DNA of 10,366 nucleotides from assembly GCA_002437405.1 (NCBI GenBank), contig DJPO01000072.1:1-10366 (forward strand). Reading direction: 5' to 3'. Source of the stretch: Opitutia bacterium UBA6410. GTDB lineage: Bacteria > Verrucomicrobiota > Verrucomicrobiia > Opitutales > Intestinicryptomonadaceae. The position numbers and the translations under genes were made by a program. The notes under the pieces were generated by a model, which was not told the DNA's origin, made no database searches, and saw only the letters and a program-made list of their open reading frames with translations. Each line of letters opens with the position of its first letter. Position 1 is the first letter of the stretch. Below are positions 1-6,132 of this stretch, in pieces.

Positions 1-70
1 CACGCGCCCAGCGGGGGTAGGAAAAATTGGGAAAGCCAATTTTTCCGTAGGGGGCAAGACCCCCTTTTTA
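1..70. repeat. Hairpin array module, left copy; second hairpin resembles a plus-strand terminator
   Basis: After the 11-base word CACGCGCCCAG (1-11) come two hairpins in a row. The first has an 11-bp perfect stem, GGAAAAATTGG (20-30) with CCAATTTTTCC (36-46), and loop GAAAG. The second has GGGGG (50-54) pairing with CCCCC (60-64) around CAAGA, followed by TTTTT (65-69), which is the form of a Rho-independent terminator read on the plus strand. The same 11-base word and the same order of two hairpins plus a T run recur at 4601-4666 with different stem sequences. The array may begin before the window. It lies just past the 3' end of the minus-strand gene that stops at 110. Confidence 0.7.
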
Positions 71-80
71 TAGTCAGCGC

Positions 81-103
81 GCAAAATTGCTCCGCAATTT
101 TGC
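81..103. repeat. Third hairpin of the left array, next to the stop codon at 110-112
   Basis: GCAAAATTGC (81-90) and GCAATTTTGC (94-103) form a perfect 10-bp stem with a 3-base loop. It starts 7 bases past the stop codon of the minus-strand isomerase-like gene. There is no T run directly after it in that direction, so it is not a clear terminator; it may protect the mRNA 3' end or simply belong to the hairpin array. Confidence 0.6.
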
Positions 104-109
104 TCACTA

Positions 110-937
110 TTACCTCTTGAGGAATTCTATGTCTTTTTTTACGTTTAATACGGGGTCGACCGCTGAACCATCCTCAATCACAAAATAGCCGTCAAAACCC
201 TGCTCGTCAAGCAGCTCGAGAATCTGCTTTAGCGGCAACACACCCTCTCCGTATGCAACCGTCGGGCTGTTGAGCTTGCCGAATTCCTTGATGTCTTTGA
301 AATGGATTTCCACGAGCCTGTCCTTTACGTCCTTGAACGCCTGAATGTTGTCGATTCCCGAAGTCGCCCATGCCCCGTTGTCGGCACAGACGCCCACATG
401 CTTGGTGTCCTTTATTAACTCCATGACAACCTTCGGGTTGTAGTAGTCGTTGCCGCTGCCTCTTTGGTGGCAGTGGATTACCATTTTAAGCCCGTATTCG
501 GCGAGCAGTTTGTCCCAAATCGGGAGCAAATCCTTGCCGTCTTCCGTCGCGATTACGGGAATGGAAAATTCTTTGGCGAACTCGCATATCTTGCGGATAT
601 TTTCTTCGTTCCTGCCGCTGGAAACGCCGTAGCCCGTGATTTTGAAACCGTTGTCGGCGAGCAGCTTTTTGACGTACGCTTTCTGCTCGGCGTTCATATA
701 GTGGATAAACATCGCGTTGCCGAACTTGCCGCCGATTTTCTGACCGGGGTAGCATTCGAGCGAGCGAATGTCGGTCTGCTCCTTGAGCATTTTTACAGTG
801 TCGGTCAGCGTGTGGTTGTGGAACGTCCACGTCTGAACCGCGACCTTACGCGGAGCTTTTTGTTTGGCGTTTTCGGCGGAAGCGCAGCCGCCCATAAGCA
901 CGGCGGCGGAAACGAGAAGTAGCAATATTTTTTTCAT
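110..937 (-). CDS. Lipoprotein sugar phosphate isomerase/epimerase-like TIM barrel
   Basis: A 275-residue protein of the xylose-isomerase-like TIM-barrel superfamily (AP endonuclease 2 fold, COG1082, relatives of IolE). Residues 1-17 are a lipoprotein signal peptide (KK, then a leucine-rich core, then MGGC with Cys18 as the acylation site; Met at -3 is a less usual lipobox residue). The mature protein should be anchored in a membrane outside the cytoplasm. Candidate metal and active-site residues lie at strand ends as in the family: E61 (LECYPG), H155 (IHCH), D186 (CADNGAW), H212 (IHFKD) and E255 (VIED). The substrate cannot be read from sequence; a keto-sugar or inositol-like compound is likely. 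Length is normal for the fold. No clear Shine-Dalgarno precedes the start. A terminator at 1046-1077 separates it from the gene upstream, so it is probably transcribed alone. The superfamily is certain enough, the reaction unknown. Confidence 0.88.
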   Translation of the reverse strand: MKKILLLLVSAAVLMGGCASAENAKQKAPRKVAVQTWTFHNHTLTDTVKMLKEQTDIRSLECYPGQKIGGKFGNAMFIHYMNAEQKAYVKKLLADNGFKITGYGVSSGRNEENIRKICEFAKEFSIPVIATEDGKDLLPIWDKLLAEYGLKMVIHCHQRGSGNDYYNPKVVMELIKDTKHVGVCADNGAWATSGIDNIQAFKDVKDRLVEIHFKDIKEFGKLNSPTVAYGEGVLPLKQILELLDEQGFDGYFVIEDGSAVDPVLNVKKDIEFLKR

Positions 938-1045
938 ACGCGCAGATTCGTAATACGGGCGGCGCGGCGGCTCAAGCTTTTTACCCCGAATTTTTGCAAA
1001 ATGTCATTTTAATACAAATTTTCGGCAAATTTTTCTTTCGGGCAC

Positions 1046-1077
1046 AAAAAACGGGACATCGGCCAACCAATGCCCCG
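1046..1077 (-). terminator. Rho-independent terminator of the 552-aa lipoprotein gene
   Basis: Read on the minus strand, CGGGGCAT pairs with ATGTCCCG (plus coordinates 1070-1077 with 1052-1059; eight pairs, one of them G-U), around a 10-base loop, followed at once by six T (plus-strand A at 1046-1051). It begins 20 bases past the stop codon at 1097 and should end transcription before the next minus-strand gene. Confidence 0.8.
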
Positions 1078-1096
1078 CTCGAAAAATCATAAATTT

Positions 1097-2755
1097 CTAT
1101 CGCCCGAACTTCGGGAGGAACGTTTTTAAAACCTCTGTCTGCGCCGAGCTCGGCAAGCCCGAACGCACGACGCACTCCGCGAATTTTACGGGGTTCATCG
1201 CCCCGTGCACGGCTGCCGCCTTGAACCCCTCCGCCGCGAGCTTCCCGTTGCCCTTGGCGACGGACGCCGAAAGGGAACAAATCGACTCGGGCGGGAATTT
1301 CGACAATCTGAAAAGATTTTCGAGGACGAAATTCAGCCCCTTTTCGGGCTCGCCGACCGCCGCGAAATATTCGGCTATCGGGACGGCGCATTCGGAGATG
1401 TCGCCGCTTTTCGGGAGGGTCGAAACCGCGAGCGCGATTGTCTTGTCCGCGAGCTGCTTGTCGGCGTCGGACACAACTTTCGCGAAATCCGCAAGCACTG
1501 CGGCGCGGTCGGCGGGATTTTCGGAATCAAAGTCCGCTCTGCCGCGCAACGTTTCCGAAATCTTGGCGAGAGCCTCGAAATTTTCGGGGGAAATTTTCGA
1601 CGCCGCCGACTTTTTCTGCATGGGGGTCTTGGCGCACAGGAGCAGGCGCGCGTACCCGAGCTCCCGAGCATGGGCGTCCTTAACGGTGTCGAGAACCGAG
1701 CCTGCCGCGCCGAAGTACCCGCGCTCGGCTACAGCCCCCGCGATTTTCGCGAGAAATTCGTTTTTGCGCGCCCCCTCGGGCAGGCGCGAGGCAAGCGCGA
1801 TTGCCTGCATATAGTTTTCGGACTTTCCCGCGGCGTCGGCGGTTTTCAGAAAGGCGGATTCGAAGAGCTGCGGGTCGGATACCGACTTCGCGATTTCGAC
1901 GGCGTCGCCGCCCAGCCCCGCGTCGGCGTATATTTCGACCAGCTGCGAATTCGCCGAGTCGCGCGTATGCGCGTTCGAGATTTTCGCGATGTTCGCGCGC
2001 GCAATATCGAGCAGCTTTTTGAATTCCGCAAATATTTCGTCCGAGTCCGCCTTTGCCGCGCGCGACATTTCCGCGAGTTTTGCGACGACCGAAATATCGT
2101 AGCCGACGATTGCCGCCTTTGTCTTGGCGTCGTCCAAAAAGAATTTTTTGTCGGCGATTTTTTTCGGCTCAACGGTTTTTTCTTTTTCCGCCGCGGGCTT
2201 CGGGGCGGTTGCGGCGGCGGGGGTTGTGCGGGTATCGACGCCCGAGTTTGCGGCGGGGCAGATTTCGGAGAGCGATTTTACGAGGGAATCGTATTGCGTC
2301 TTTTGGGCGTCGTTTTCGGCGCGGCTGGATTGGTCTTTGGCAAAGCGCGCAGCCTCCCGAACATCGTCGGGGCGCAGGTTTGCGTTTACCAAAACAGGCC
2401 ACAGAAGCCCGAGTTTTTCGAATTTCGGGTCGGTCAAAAGTCCGAGTTTTTCGGGAAGTTTTTTGCAGAACCACTGGTATTCGACTCCCCCGAGACGCAG
2501 CTGGGGGTCGGAGACGATTCGGACGGCGATTTCGGATTCGGGGTAGTCGGACAGGATTTTCGCGACTTTCGCCGACGCCGAGTCGCACAGTTTTTTCGCC
2601 GCCGCGTAGTCCGCCGCGTCGTATGCCTGCGCCGCGCGCGAGACTTCCTGCGAGGCTGCGACGTATTCGCGGTTTGCCGATTTGTCGGGCGACGCCGAGC
2701 ACGCCGAAACTGCGGCAATGCTCGCCGCCAAAATTATCGTAAAAATTTTATTCAT
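1097..2755 (-). CDS. Large lipoprotein with alpha-helical repeats, function unknown
   Basis: A 552-residue protein I cannot assign to a named family. Residues 1-18 form a lipoprotein signal peptide with lipobox VSAC (Cys19). Residues about 28-170 are a predicted all-helical region rich in Ala, Lys and Asp. Residues about 172-207 are a low-complexity Pro/Ala/Lys/Glu linker. From about 210 to the end the protein is again all-helical, with pairs of helices whose pattern (Ala at turns, A-x-A-G, conserved hydrophobic spacing, clearest at 260-375) looks like degenerate TPR or HEAT-like repeats. Such proteins usually act as periplasmic scaffolds, but this is inference. An opposite-strand frame is open over most of the same stretch; the minus frame is chosen because it has the signal peptide, balanced composition and a terminator just past its stop. 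There is no Shine-Dalgarno; a promoter lies directly upstream. Confidence 0.85.
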   Translation of the reverse strand: MNKIFTIILAASIAAVSACSASPDKSANREYVAASQEVSRAAQAYDAADYAAAKKLCDSASAKVAKILSDYPESEIAVRIVSDPQLRLGGVEYQWFCKKLPEKLGLLTDPKFEKLGLLWPVLVNANLRPDDVREAARFAKDQSSRAENDAQKTQYDSLVKSLSEICPAANSGVDTRTTPAAATAPKPAAEKEKTVEPKKIADKKFFLDDAKTKAAIVGYDISVVAKLAEMSRAAKADSDEIFAEFKKLLDIARANIAKISNAHTRDSANSQLVEIYADAGLGGDAVEIAKSVSDPQLFESAFLKTADAAGKSENYMQAIALASRLPEGARKNEFLAKIAGAVAERGYFGAAGSVLDTVKDAHARELGYARLLLCAKTPMQKKSAASKISPENFEALAKISETLRGRADFDSENPADRAAVLADFAKVVSDADKQLADKTIALAVSTLPKSGDISECAVPIAEYFAAVGEPEKGLNFVLENLFRLSKFPPESICSLSASVAKGNGKLAAEGFKAAAVHGAMNPVKFAECVVRSGLPSSAQTEVLKTFLPKFGR

Positions 2756-2761
2756 ATTTTA

Positions 2762-2791
2762 TATATAGGGGGAAATGGGGAATTTTGTCCC
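2762..2791 (-). promoter_or_regulatory. Probable promoter of the 552-aa lipoprotein gene
   Basis: On the minus strand, GGGACA (plus 2786-2791) and TATATA (plus 2762-2767) are 18 bases apart and resemble -35 and -10 boxes; the -10 is good, the -35 fair. The -10 ends six bases before the ATG at 2755, so transcription would start at or next to the start codon. Inverted repeat TAGGGG (2766-2771) with CCCCTA (2789-2794) overlaps both boxes and could be an operator. The divergent gap (2756-2919) must also hold the promoter of the gene at 2920, for which I see no convincing boxes. Confidence 0.4.
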
Positions 2792-2919
2792 CTACAACAT
2801 ACCGATTCCGCCGCCGACAGTTCAAGTAAAATAAACGCGCCAAGCGGCAAAAAAGAATTGATTAACTCCGCCTTTCCCCCCAATATTCAATTTTCAAACA
2901 CAAACCAATCAGCATACAT

Positions 2920-3864
2920 ATGAATAGACGCGATTTCACAAAAACAGCATTAACGGCGGTCTGCGCGGCTGCGGCTGCCCCGACGGCGGTGTTCGCCCAA
3001 TCCGAAAAAAAGGACGCCCCTTTTAAATACAAATTTGCGCCGAATCTCGGGCAATGCAGGGAGACTTGCAAGGGAATGTCGCCCGTCGAAAAAATCCAGT
3101 ATTTTTATGACCGCGGCTTTCGCGCGCTCGAAGACAACGGTATGCCCGGACGCCCGCGCGACGTTCAGGACGCGATGGCGAAGAAAATGGAAAAGCTCGG
3201 AATGGAGATGGGCGTTTTCGTGGCGCACGCCGAGTGGGGCAATGCCTCGATGACAGGCAACCGTCTCGACATGAAAAAGCGTTCGCGCGACCCCAAGGCG
3301 TGCCAAGAATACTGGGCGGACAAAATGAAGAATGTCTGCGAGCTCGCAAAGCGCGTCAACGCCAAGTGGTGCACTGTTGTCCCCGGACTCGAAGACCCGT
3401 CGCTCGAGCCCGAATACCAGTTTGCGAATGTGGCGGAGCATCTGAAGCGCATTTGCGAAGTTCTCGAAAAGAACAACGGGCCGACGATTGTTCTCGAGCC
3501 GCTGAACATCAAGAACCACCCGAGCCTCTGGCTGAAGCGGATTCCGCAGGCGTATGCGCTCTGCAAGGCGGTAGGAAGCAAGCACTGCAAGATTCTCGAC
3601 GACCTATACCACCAGCAGATAACCGAAGGGAATCTGATACAAAATATGGACACGGCGTGGGACGAAATTGCGTACTTCCAAGTGGGTGACGTGCCGGGGA
3701 GAAACGAACCGACAACGGGCGAAATAAACTACAAAAACGTCTTCAAGCACATTTGGGACAAAGGGTATAGGGGGATTATCGGAATGGAGCACGGTCAAAG
3801 CGACTGGAGCAAAGCCGGCGACGAAAAGCTGATTACCGCCTACCGTTCCGTCGACCTGATTTGA
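2920..3864 (+). CDS. Tat-exported hydroxypyruvate isomerase-like TIM-barrel protein
   Basis: A 314-residue protein of the hydroxypyruvate isomerase (Hyi) branch of the sugar isomerase TIM barrels. Residues 1-26 are a twin-arginine signal (NRRDFTK, then an Ala-rich core ending AVFA), so it is expected to fold in the cytoplasm and be exported. Family landmarks: ILEP-like VLEPLN with E193; the ILDDLYHQQITEGNLI stretch (225-240) with D228 and H231, matching the family's YD-IYH-Q-EGNLI; GDVPGRNEPTTGEINY (256-271), nearly diagnostic of Hyi-like proteins; and GMEHG with E290. Family enzymes interconvert hydroxypyruvate and tartronate semialdehyde, but exported PVC paralogues are mostly uncharacterised, so the substrate is open. 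There is no Shine-Dalgarno before this ATG; it was chosen because it gives the complete Tat motif. The last codons and the TGA lie inside the left arm of a long inverted repeat. Confidence 0.88.
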   Translation: MNRRDFTKTALTAVCAAAAAPTAVFAQSEKKDAPFKYKFAPNLGQCRETCKGMSPVEKIQYFYDRGFRALEDNGMPGRPRDVQDAMAKKMEKLGMEMGVFVAHAEWGNASMTGNRLDMKKRSRDPKACQEYWADKMKNVCELAKRVNAKWCTVVPGLEDPSLEPEYQFANVAEHLKRICEVLEKNNGPTIVLEPLNIKNHPSLWLKRIPQAYALCKAVGSKHCKILDDLYHQQITEGNLIQNMDTAWDEIAYFQVGDVPGRNEPTTGEINYKNVFKHIWDKGYRGIIGMEHGQSDWSKAGDEKLITAYRSVDLI

Positions 3865-3990
3865 CGAACGCTTTTGGGCTAAAAATTAGCCGCTAAAAAA
3901 AGGGCAAAACTCTCACGTATGTCTAATACGCCACGAGCTTTGCCCTTTTTTTGCGTCTAATTTTTAGCTCCAAAATCGTTGCGTCAAATC
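3858..3990. repeat. 133-bp near-perfect inverted repeat at the 3' end of the isomerase gene; possible two-way terminator
   Basis: The left arm 3858-3908 (51 bases) is complementary to the right arm 3939-3990 (52 bases) apart from two mismatches, one unpaired base on the left and two on the right. Perfect inner blocks are GCTAAAAATTAG (3878-3889) with CTAATTTTTAGC (3957-3968), and AAAAAAAGGGCAAA (3895-3908) with TTTGCCCTTTTTTT (3939-3952). The 30-base tip holds a 24-bp core shared with two further copies, itself able to form CGTAT-gtcta-ATACG. The stem with its A and T runs would terminate transcription in both directions. The left arm contains the stop codon of the upstream gene (3862-3864). 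Confidence 0.85.
3915..3938. repeat. 24-bp repeat core, copy 1
   Basis: The stretch ACGTATGTCTAATACGC plus seven further bases (CACGAGC) recurs at 4089-4112 and 4407-4430, where two bases differ (TGCGAGC). It sits at the tip of the long inverted repeat and contains the small hairpin CGTAT/ATACG. Confidence 0.85.
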
Positions 3991-4112
3991 GGGTTGCCGT
4001 TTCGACTGTTTGGGGTTTTTTGCGTAGGGAAGTTTTTTTCTATTTTTTCGGTTTTTGCCGCTACTTTGTTTTTTGCGGGGAAACTCTTACGTATGTCTAA
4101 TACGCTGCGAGC
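3977..4112. repeat. Long direct repeat, unit A
   Basis: This unit and 4291-4430 are direct copies of each other with small indels. Both begin CGTTGCGTCAAATCGGG, pass through T-rich sequence and a shared CCGCTACTTTG block, and end with the 24-bp core (here 4089-4112). The tail 4113-4150, GCGTCTATTTTTTAGCTCC included, matches the right arm of the inverted repeat at 3939-3976. Around the core, GCGGGGAAACTC (4075-4086) can pair with GAGCTTCCACGC (4109-4120) at 10 of 12 positions, so a stem is kept although its sequence differs from that of the first copy. Confidence 0.8.
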
Positions 4113-4150
4113 TTCCACGCTTTTTTGCGTCTATTTTTTAGCTCCAAAAT

Positions 4151-4290
4151 GGACTCGCTCGCTTGGTTGCGCTTGCGCGCAATCCGCGCTGTTCTCGCCC
4201 CTTCGGGGTAATTTGCTTCGCAAATTATCCTTCTCAAAAGCTTTATTTTATAACCTCGCTAACGCTTCGGATAAAATAAACTTTTGCGTT
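4151..4290. repeat. 140-bp hairpin block inserted into a repeat unit
   Basis: The undisturbed junction CAAAAT|CGTTGCGTCA is seen at 3971-3986. In the next unit the same words are split: CAAAAT ends at 4150 and CGTTGCGTCA begins at 4291, with 140 extra bases between. The extra block is almost all hairpins: TTGCGC (4167-4172) with GCGCAA (4177-4182); CCCC-ttc-GGGG (4198-4208); TAATTTGC-ttc-GCAAATTA (4209-4227, perfect 8 bp); and TTTATTTTAT (4242-4251) with ATAAAATAAA (4271-4280). This looks like a small REP-like palindromic element that entered an older repeat; no transposase gene is near. Confidence 0.7.
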
Positions 4291-4430
4291 CGTTGCGTCA
4301 AATCGGGTTGCCGTTCGACGGTTTTTTTGGGGGTTTTTTGCGTGGGGGAAGTTTTTTTCTATTTTGCGGTTTTTGCCGCTACTTTGTTTTTTGCGGGGAA
4401 ACCCTTACGTATGTCTAATACGCTGCGAGC
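4291..4430. repeat. Long direct repeat, unit B, with truncated further copy at 4438-4454
   Basis: Direct copy of 3977-4112, ending with the 24-bp core at 4407-4430. Directly after it, the tail seen in unit A is missing, and the unit-start word reappears in the form GTGTCAAATCGGGTTGC (4438-4454), compared with GCGTCAAATCGGGTTGC at 3981-3997 and 4295-4311. A deletion between repeat copies explains this best. Confidence 0.75.
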
Positions 4431-4454
4431 CTTTTTTGTGTCAAATCGGGTTGC

Positions 4455-4539
4455 TACTCAGATTGTTGTTTTGGGCTGGAACGCGATGGCGTGCGTACGT
4501 AGGACTGGAGAAAACTTGCGCTTTGTGGGGGATAGAAGT
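4455..4539. other. Gap between the two repeat blocks, nothing recognised
   Basis: I see no gene, terminator or repeat in these 85 bases. The open frames that cross it run through the flanking repeats and have no protein-like features. Confidence 0.5.
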
Positions 4540-4677
4540 ATTGGCGTAGCCAATCTTCGTAAGGGGCTTGCCCCTTCTATGGAGGCGGCACTGCCGCTTT
4601 CACGCGCCCAGACAAGGAAGGCGGGATTGGGTTCCCAATCCCGCCTTGGGGACAAGTCCCCTTTTAGCACGCTAAAA
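4540..4677. repeat. Run of six tight hairpins at the 3' end of the fadL-like gene
   Basis: In order: ATTGGC-gta-GCCAAT (4540-4554); AAGGGGC-tt-GCCCCTT (4561-4576); GCGGC-act-GCCGC (4585-4597); the word CACGCGCCCAG (4601-4611); a 14-bp perfect palindrome AAGGCGGGATTGGG (4618-4631) with its complement (4634-4647); GGGGAC-aa-GTCCCC (4648-4661) followed by TTTT; and TTTTAGC-ac-GCTAAAA (4662-4677). The last stem holds the minus-strand TAG of the fadL-like gene (4672-4674). GGGGAC plus TTTT could end plus-strand transcription. For the minus-strand gene the hairpins would cap the mRNA, but no T run follows them in that direction. Confidence 0.75.
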
Positions 4678-5946
4678 TTCTATACCTATCTGCGCGGATA
4701 GTACGTGGATATGCGCGTAATAGTCGCCGCGCAATGTCGTCGGTACGGGCGCCATCTCCGTTCTGTCCATTGAACTGTCTATTACGAAAATATACGAGTA
4801 CGCCAAGTCGAACGAAATGTTTCCGATTTTGTAGCCCAGCCCGCAGCTCGCCCAGATTCTGTCGGAGCAGGGGATTCTCGACGTGCGGTTTTTCGCTCCG
4901 TTTACGGGGCTTTCGTCGTACGCCGCGCCGATTCTTATCGTAAGGTTTTCGATTTCCTCGGGGTAGTAGTGGAAGCCCAGCGCGACTCTCGAGGCGTCGT
5001 CCCAGTTTTCGGGAATCGTAATCGTTCCCGAGCTTGCTCCTTCAATCGTAACATTTTCGAAAACCGACCAGCGCGTGTATGCGTATTCCGCCATAACCGC
5101 GAACTCGCGCAGCGAGCCGCGCAGACGCTGGTAAATGCCCACCGTGAAAGTGTCGGGCATATACATGTCGGCGGTGATGTCGTTGCGGGCTACGTCGTTG
5201 AGGTGTTCCGCGCCGCTTAGGTTGTGCGAAACTTTGCCGCGCCACGCAAAGCCGAAACGCCCGTCTTCGGCGTATTTAATCGTGAAGCCCGCGTTGCCGC
5301 CGATGCTCCAACTTTGCCCCGTGTAGTCTATAATCATATCGGAGGGCGAGCCCACCAAGACCCCAGGGATTGCGCTCGAGAGCGAGCAGTACGCGAATTG
5401 CGCACTCACGCCGCCGCCGATTGAAAGCCAGTCGGTGACTTTGTAGGCAAAGCCGGGGTTGAAGTCGGTCGTATAAAGATAGCTGCGCGAGCCTTGAATC
5501 CTGCCGAACCAGTCGGTGTTGTATTTGGATTCAAGTCCGTAGGGCGCGGTAATCGAGAGTGTCCCGTAGATGTCTTCCGTGAACCTGTGCATCGCGTAGA
5601 AATTGGGGACGAGTTCGTTCGTGCCGCAGGAGCCGTGCCTGCTGCCCGATGTCAGAATCGCGGGCGTCGAGCCTGTGTCGTTGACGCAAAGAGTGGGGAG
5701 AACCGCCGAGAGCACCGAGTCCACGCGCGTGCCGCCGACTTCGAGCGACGTACACGCCGCCGCGGACGGATTCCAGAACGCAGCGGAGGCGTCGTTGTTG
5801 GCATTGACGGTTGCGCCCGCCATTGCGTTGCCCATATTGCCCGCGCCCTGCTCGATGATTTGGTAGCCTGCCGCGAAAGCCGCATTTGCCGCGACAAGTG
5901 CCGCCGCGGCGAGAATAATGTTCGTATTTTTCATAAACGTATTCAT
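4672..5946 (-). CDS. FadL/OmpP1/TodX-family outer-membrane transport protein
   Basis: A 424-residue outer-membrane beta-barrel of the FadL family, which takes up long-chain fatty acids or other hydrophobic compounds. Signal peptide residues 5-25 end AAFA, then mature AGYQIIEQGAGNMGNAMAG, the usual FadL start (compare AGFQL and the G-N-A-x-A-G motif). FWNPS (58-61) matches the family's FNPA motif. From about 115 onward there are alternating aromatic beta-strands, including the conserved late pattern R-x-A-L-G-F-H-Y (320-327), I-G-x-A-Y-D-E-S-P-V (339-348), and the final strand ending in Phe. Two starts are possible: Met1 at 5946 and Met5 at 5934; Met5 gives the more typical signal peptide. Six cysteines (65, 87, 107, 187, 360, 368) are unusual for an outer-membrane barrel. 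The upstream TetR-type palindromes suggest control by a ligand-responsive repressor. The ligand is not determined. Confidence 0.92.
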   Translation of the reverse strand: MNTFMKNTNIILAAAALVAANAAFAAGYQIIEQGAGNMGNAMAGATVNANNDASAAFWNPSAAACTSLEVGGTRVDSVLSAVLPTLCVNDTGSTPAILTSGSRHGSCGTNELVPNFYAMHRFTEDIYGTLSITAPYGLESKYNTDWFGRIQGSRSYLYTTDFNPGFAYKVTDWLSIGGGVSAQFAYCSLSSAIPGVLVGSPSDMIIDYTGQSWSIGGNAGFTIKYAEDGRFGFAWRGKVSHNLSGAEHLNDVARNDITADMYMPDTFTVGIYQRLRGSLREFAVMAEYAYTRWSVFENVTIEGASSGTITIPENWDDASRVALGFHYYPEEIENLTIRIGAAYDESPVNGAKNRTSRIPCSDRIWASCGLGYKIGNISFDLAYSYIFVIDSSMDRTEMAPVPTTLRGDYYAHIHVLSAQIGIEF

Positions 5947-5953
5947 TAAAAAA

Positions 5954-5997
5954 TGAATGAGCGTTCACTGTCAAATAAAAAATGAACGTCCATTCAC
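5954..5997. promoter_or_regulatory. Two TetR-type operator palindromes upstream of the fadL-like gene
   Basis: AATGAGCGTTCACT (5956-5969; five of seven positions symmetric) and AATGAACGTCCATT (5981-5994; six of seven) are imperfect copies of AATGAACGTTCATT, with centres 25 bp apart. Flanking TGA and TCA extend the likeness to TGAATGA half-sites, as in operators of fatty-acid-responsive TetR regulators such as Bacillus FadR. They lie 8-50 bp before the fadL-like ATG and over 135 bp from aroC. A minus-strand TTGACA (plus 5969-5974) sits between them and could be a -35 box whose promoter would be blocked by binding; its -10 partner (TTTTAA) is weak. No regulator gene is in the window. Confidence 0.55.
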
Positions 5998-6094
5998 TTT
6001 CGGGCTTCTTCCGCGCGTTTCGGGTGTATGAAAAAAATCTCCTTTATAGGATAGGGAGCGATATTCGGGGGACGGAAAGAGTTGCGGTAAATTG

Positions 6095-6122
6095 TTGAAA
6101 TCTTTTTCGGGGTTGCTATATT
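6095..6122 (+). promoter_or_regulatory. Promoter of the aroC-his operon
   Basis: TTGAAA (6095-6100), a 16-base spacer, and TATATT (6117-6122) form a good sigma-70-type promoter. Transcription would start near 6129, three or four bases before the ATG at 6133, and no Shine-Dalgarno is present, so the mRNA would be almost leaderless. Confidence 0.55.
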
Positions 6123-6132
6123 GACGCGCACA

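Noticed and set aside
1205..2923. Long plus-strand open frame antisense to the 552-aa lipoprotein gene
   Set aside because: Composition is dominated by Arg, Gly and Phe, as expected for the shadow of a GC-rich gene; the minus-strand frame has the signal peptide and terminator.
3915..4430. CRISPR array
   Set aside because: Only three copies of the 24-bp core, with unequal spacing (174 and 318 bases) and homologous sequence between them, not unique spacers; no cas genes.
4458..4670. Minus-strand open frame of 70 codons over the six-hairpin run
   Set aside because: Its content is dictated by the palindromes, and it has no Shine-Dalgarno or domain.
3979..4701. Plus-strand open frame of 240 codons through the repeat region
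   Set aside because: It is a translation of the direct repeats and the hairpin insert (the same Phe/Leu/Ala-rich segment appears twice), ends inside the fadL-like gene, and has no ribosome binding site or recognisable domain.
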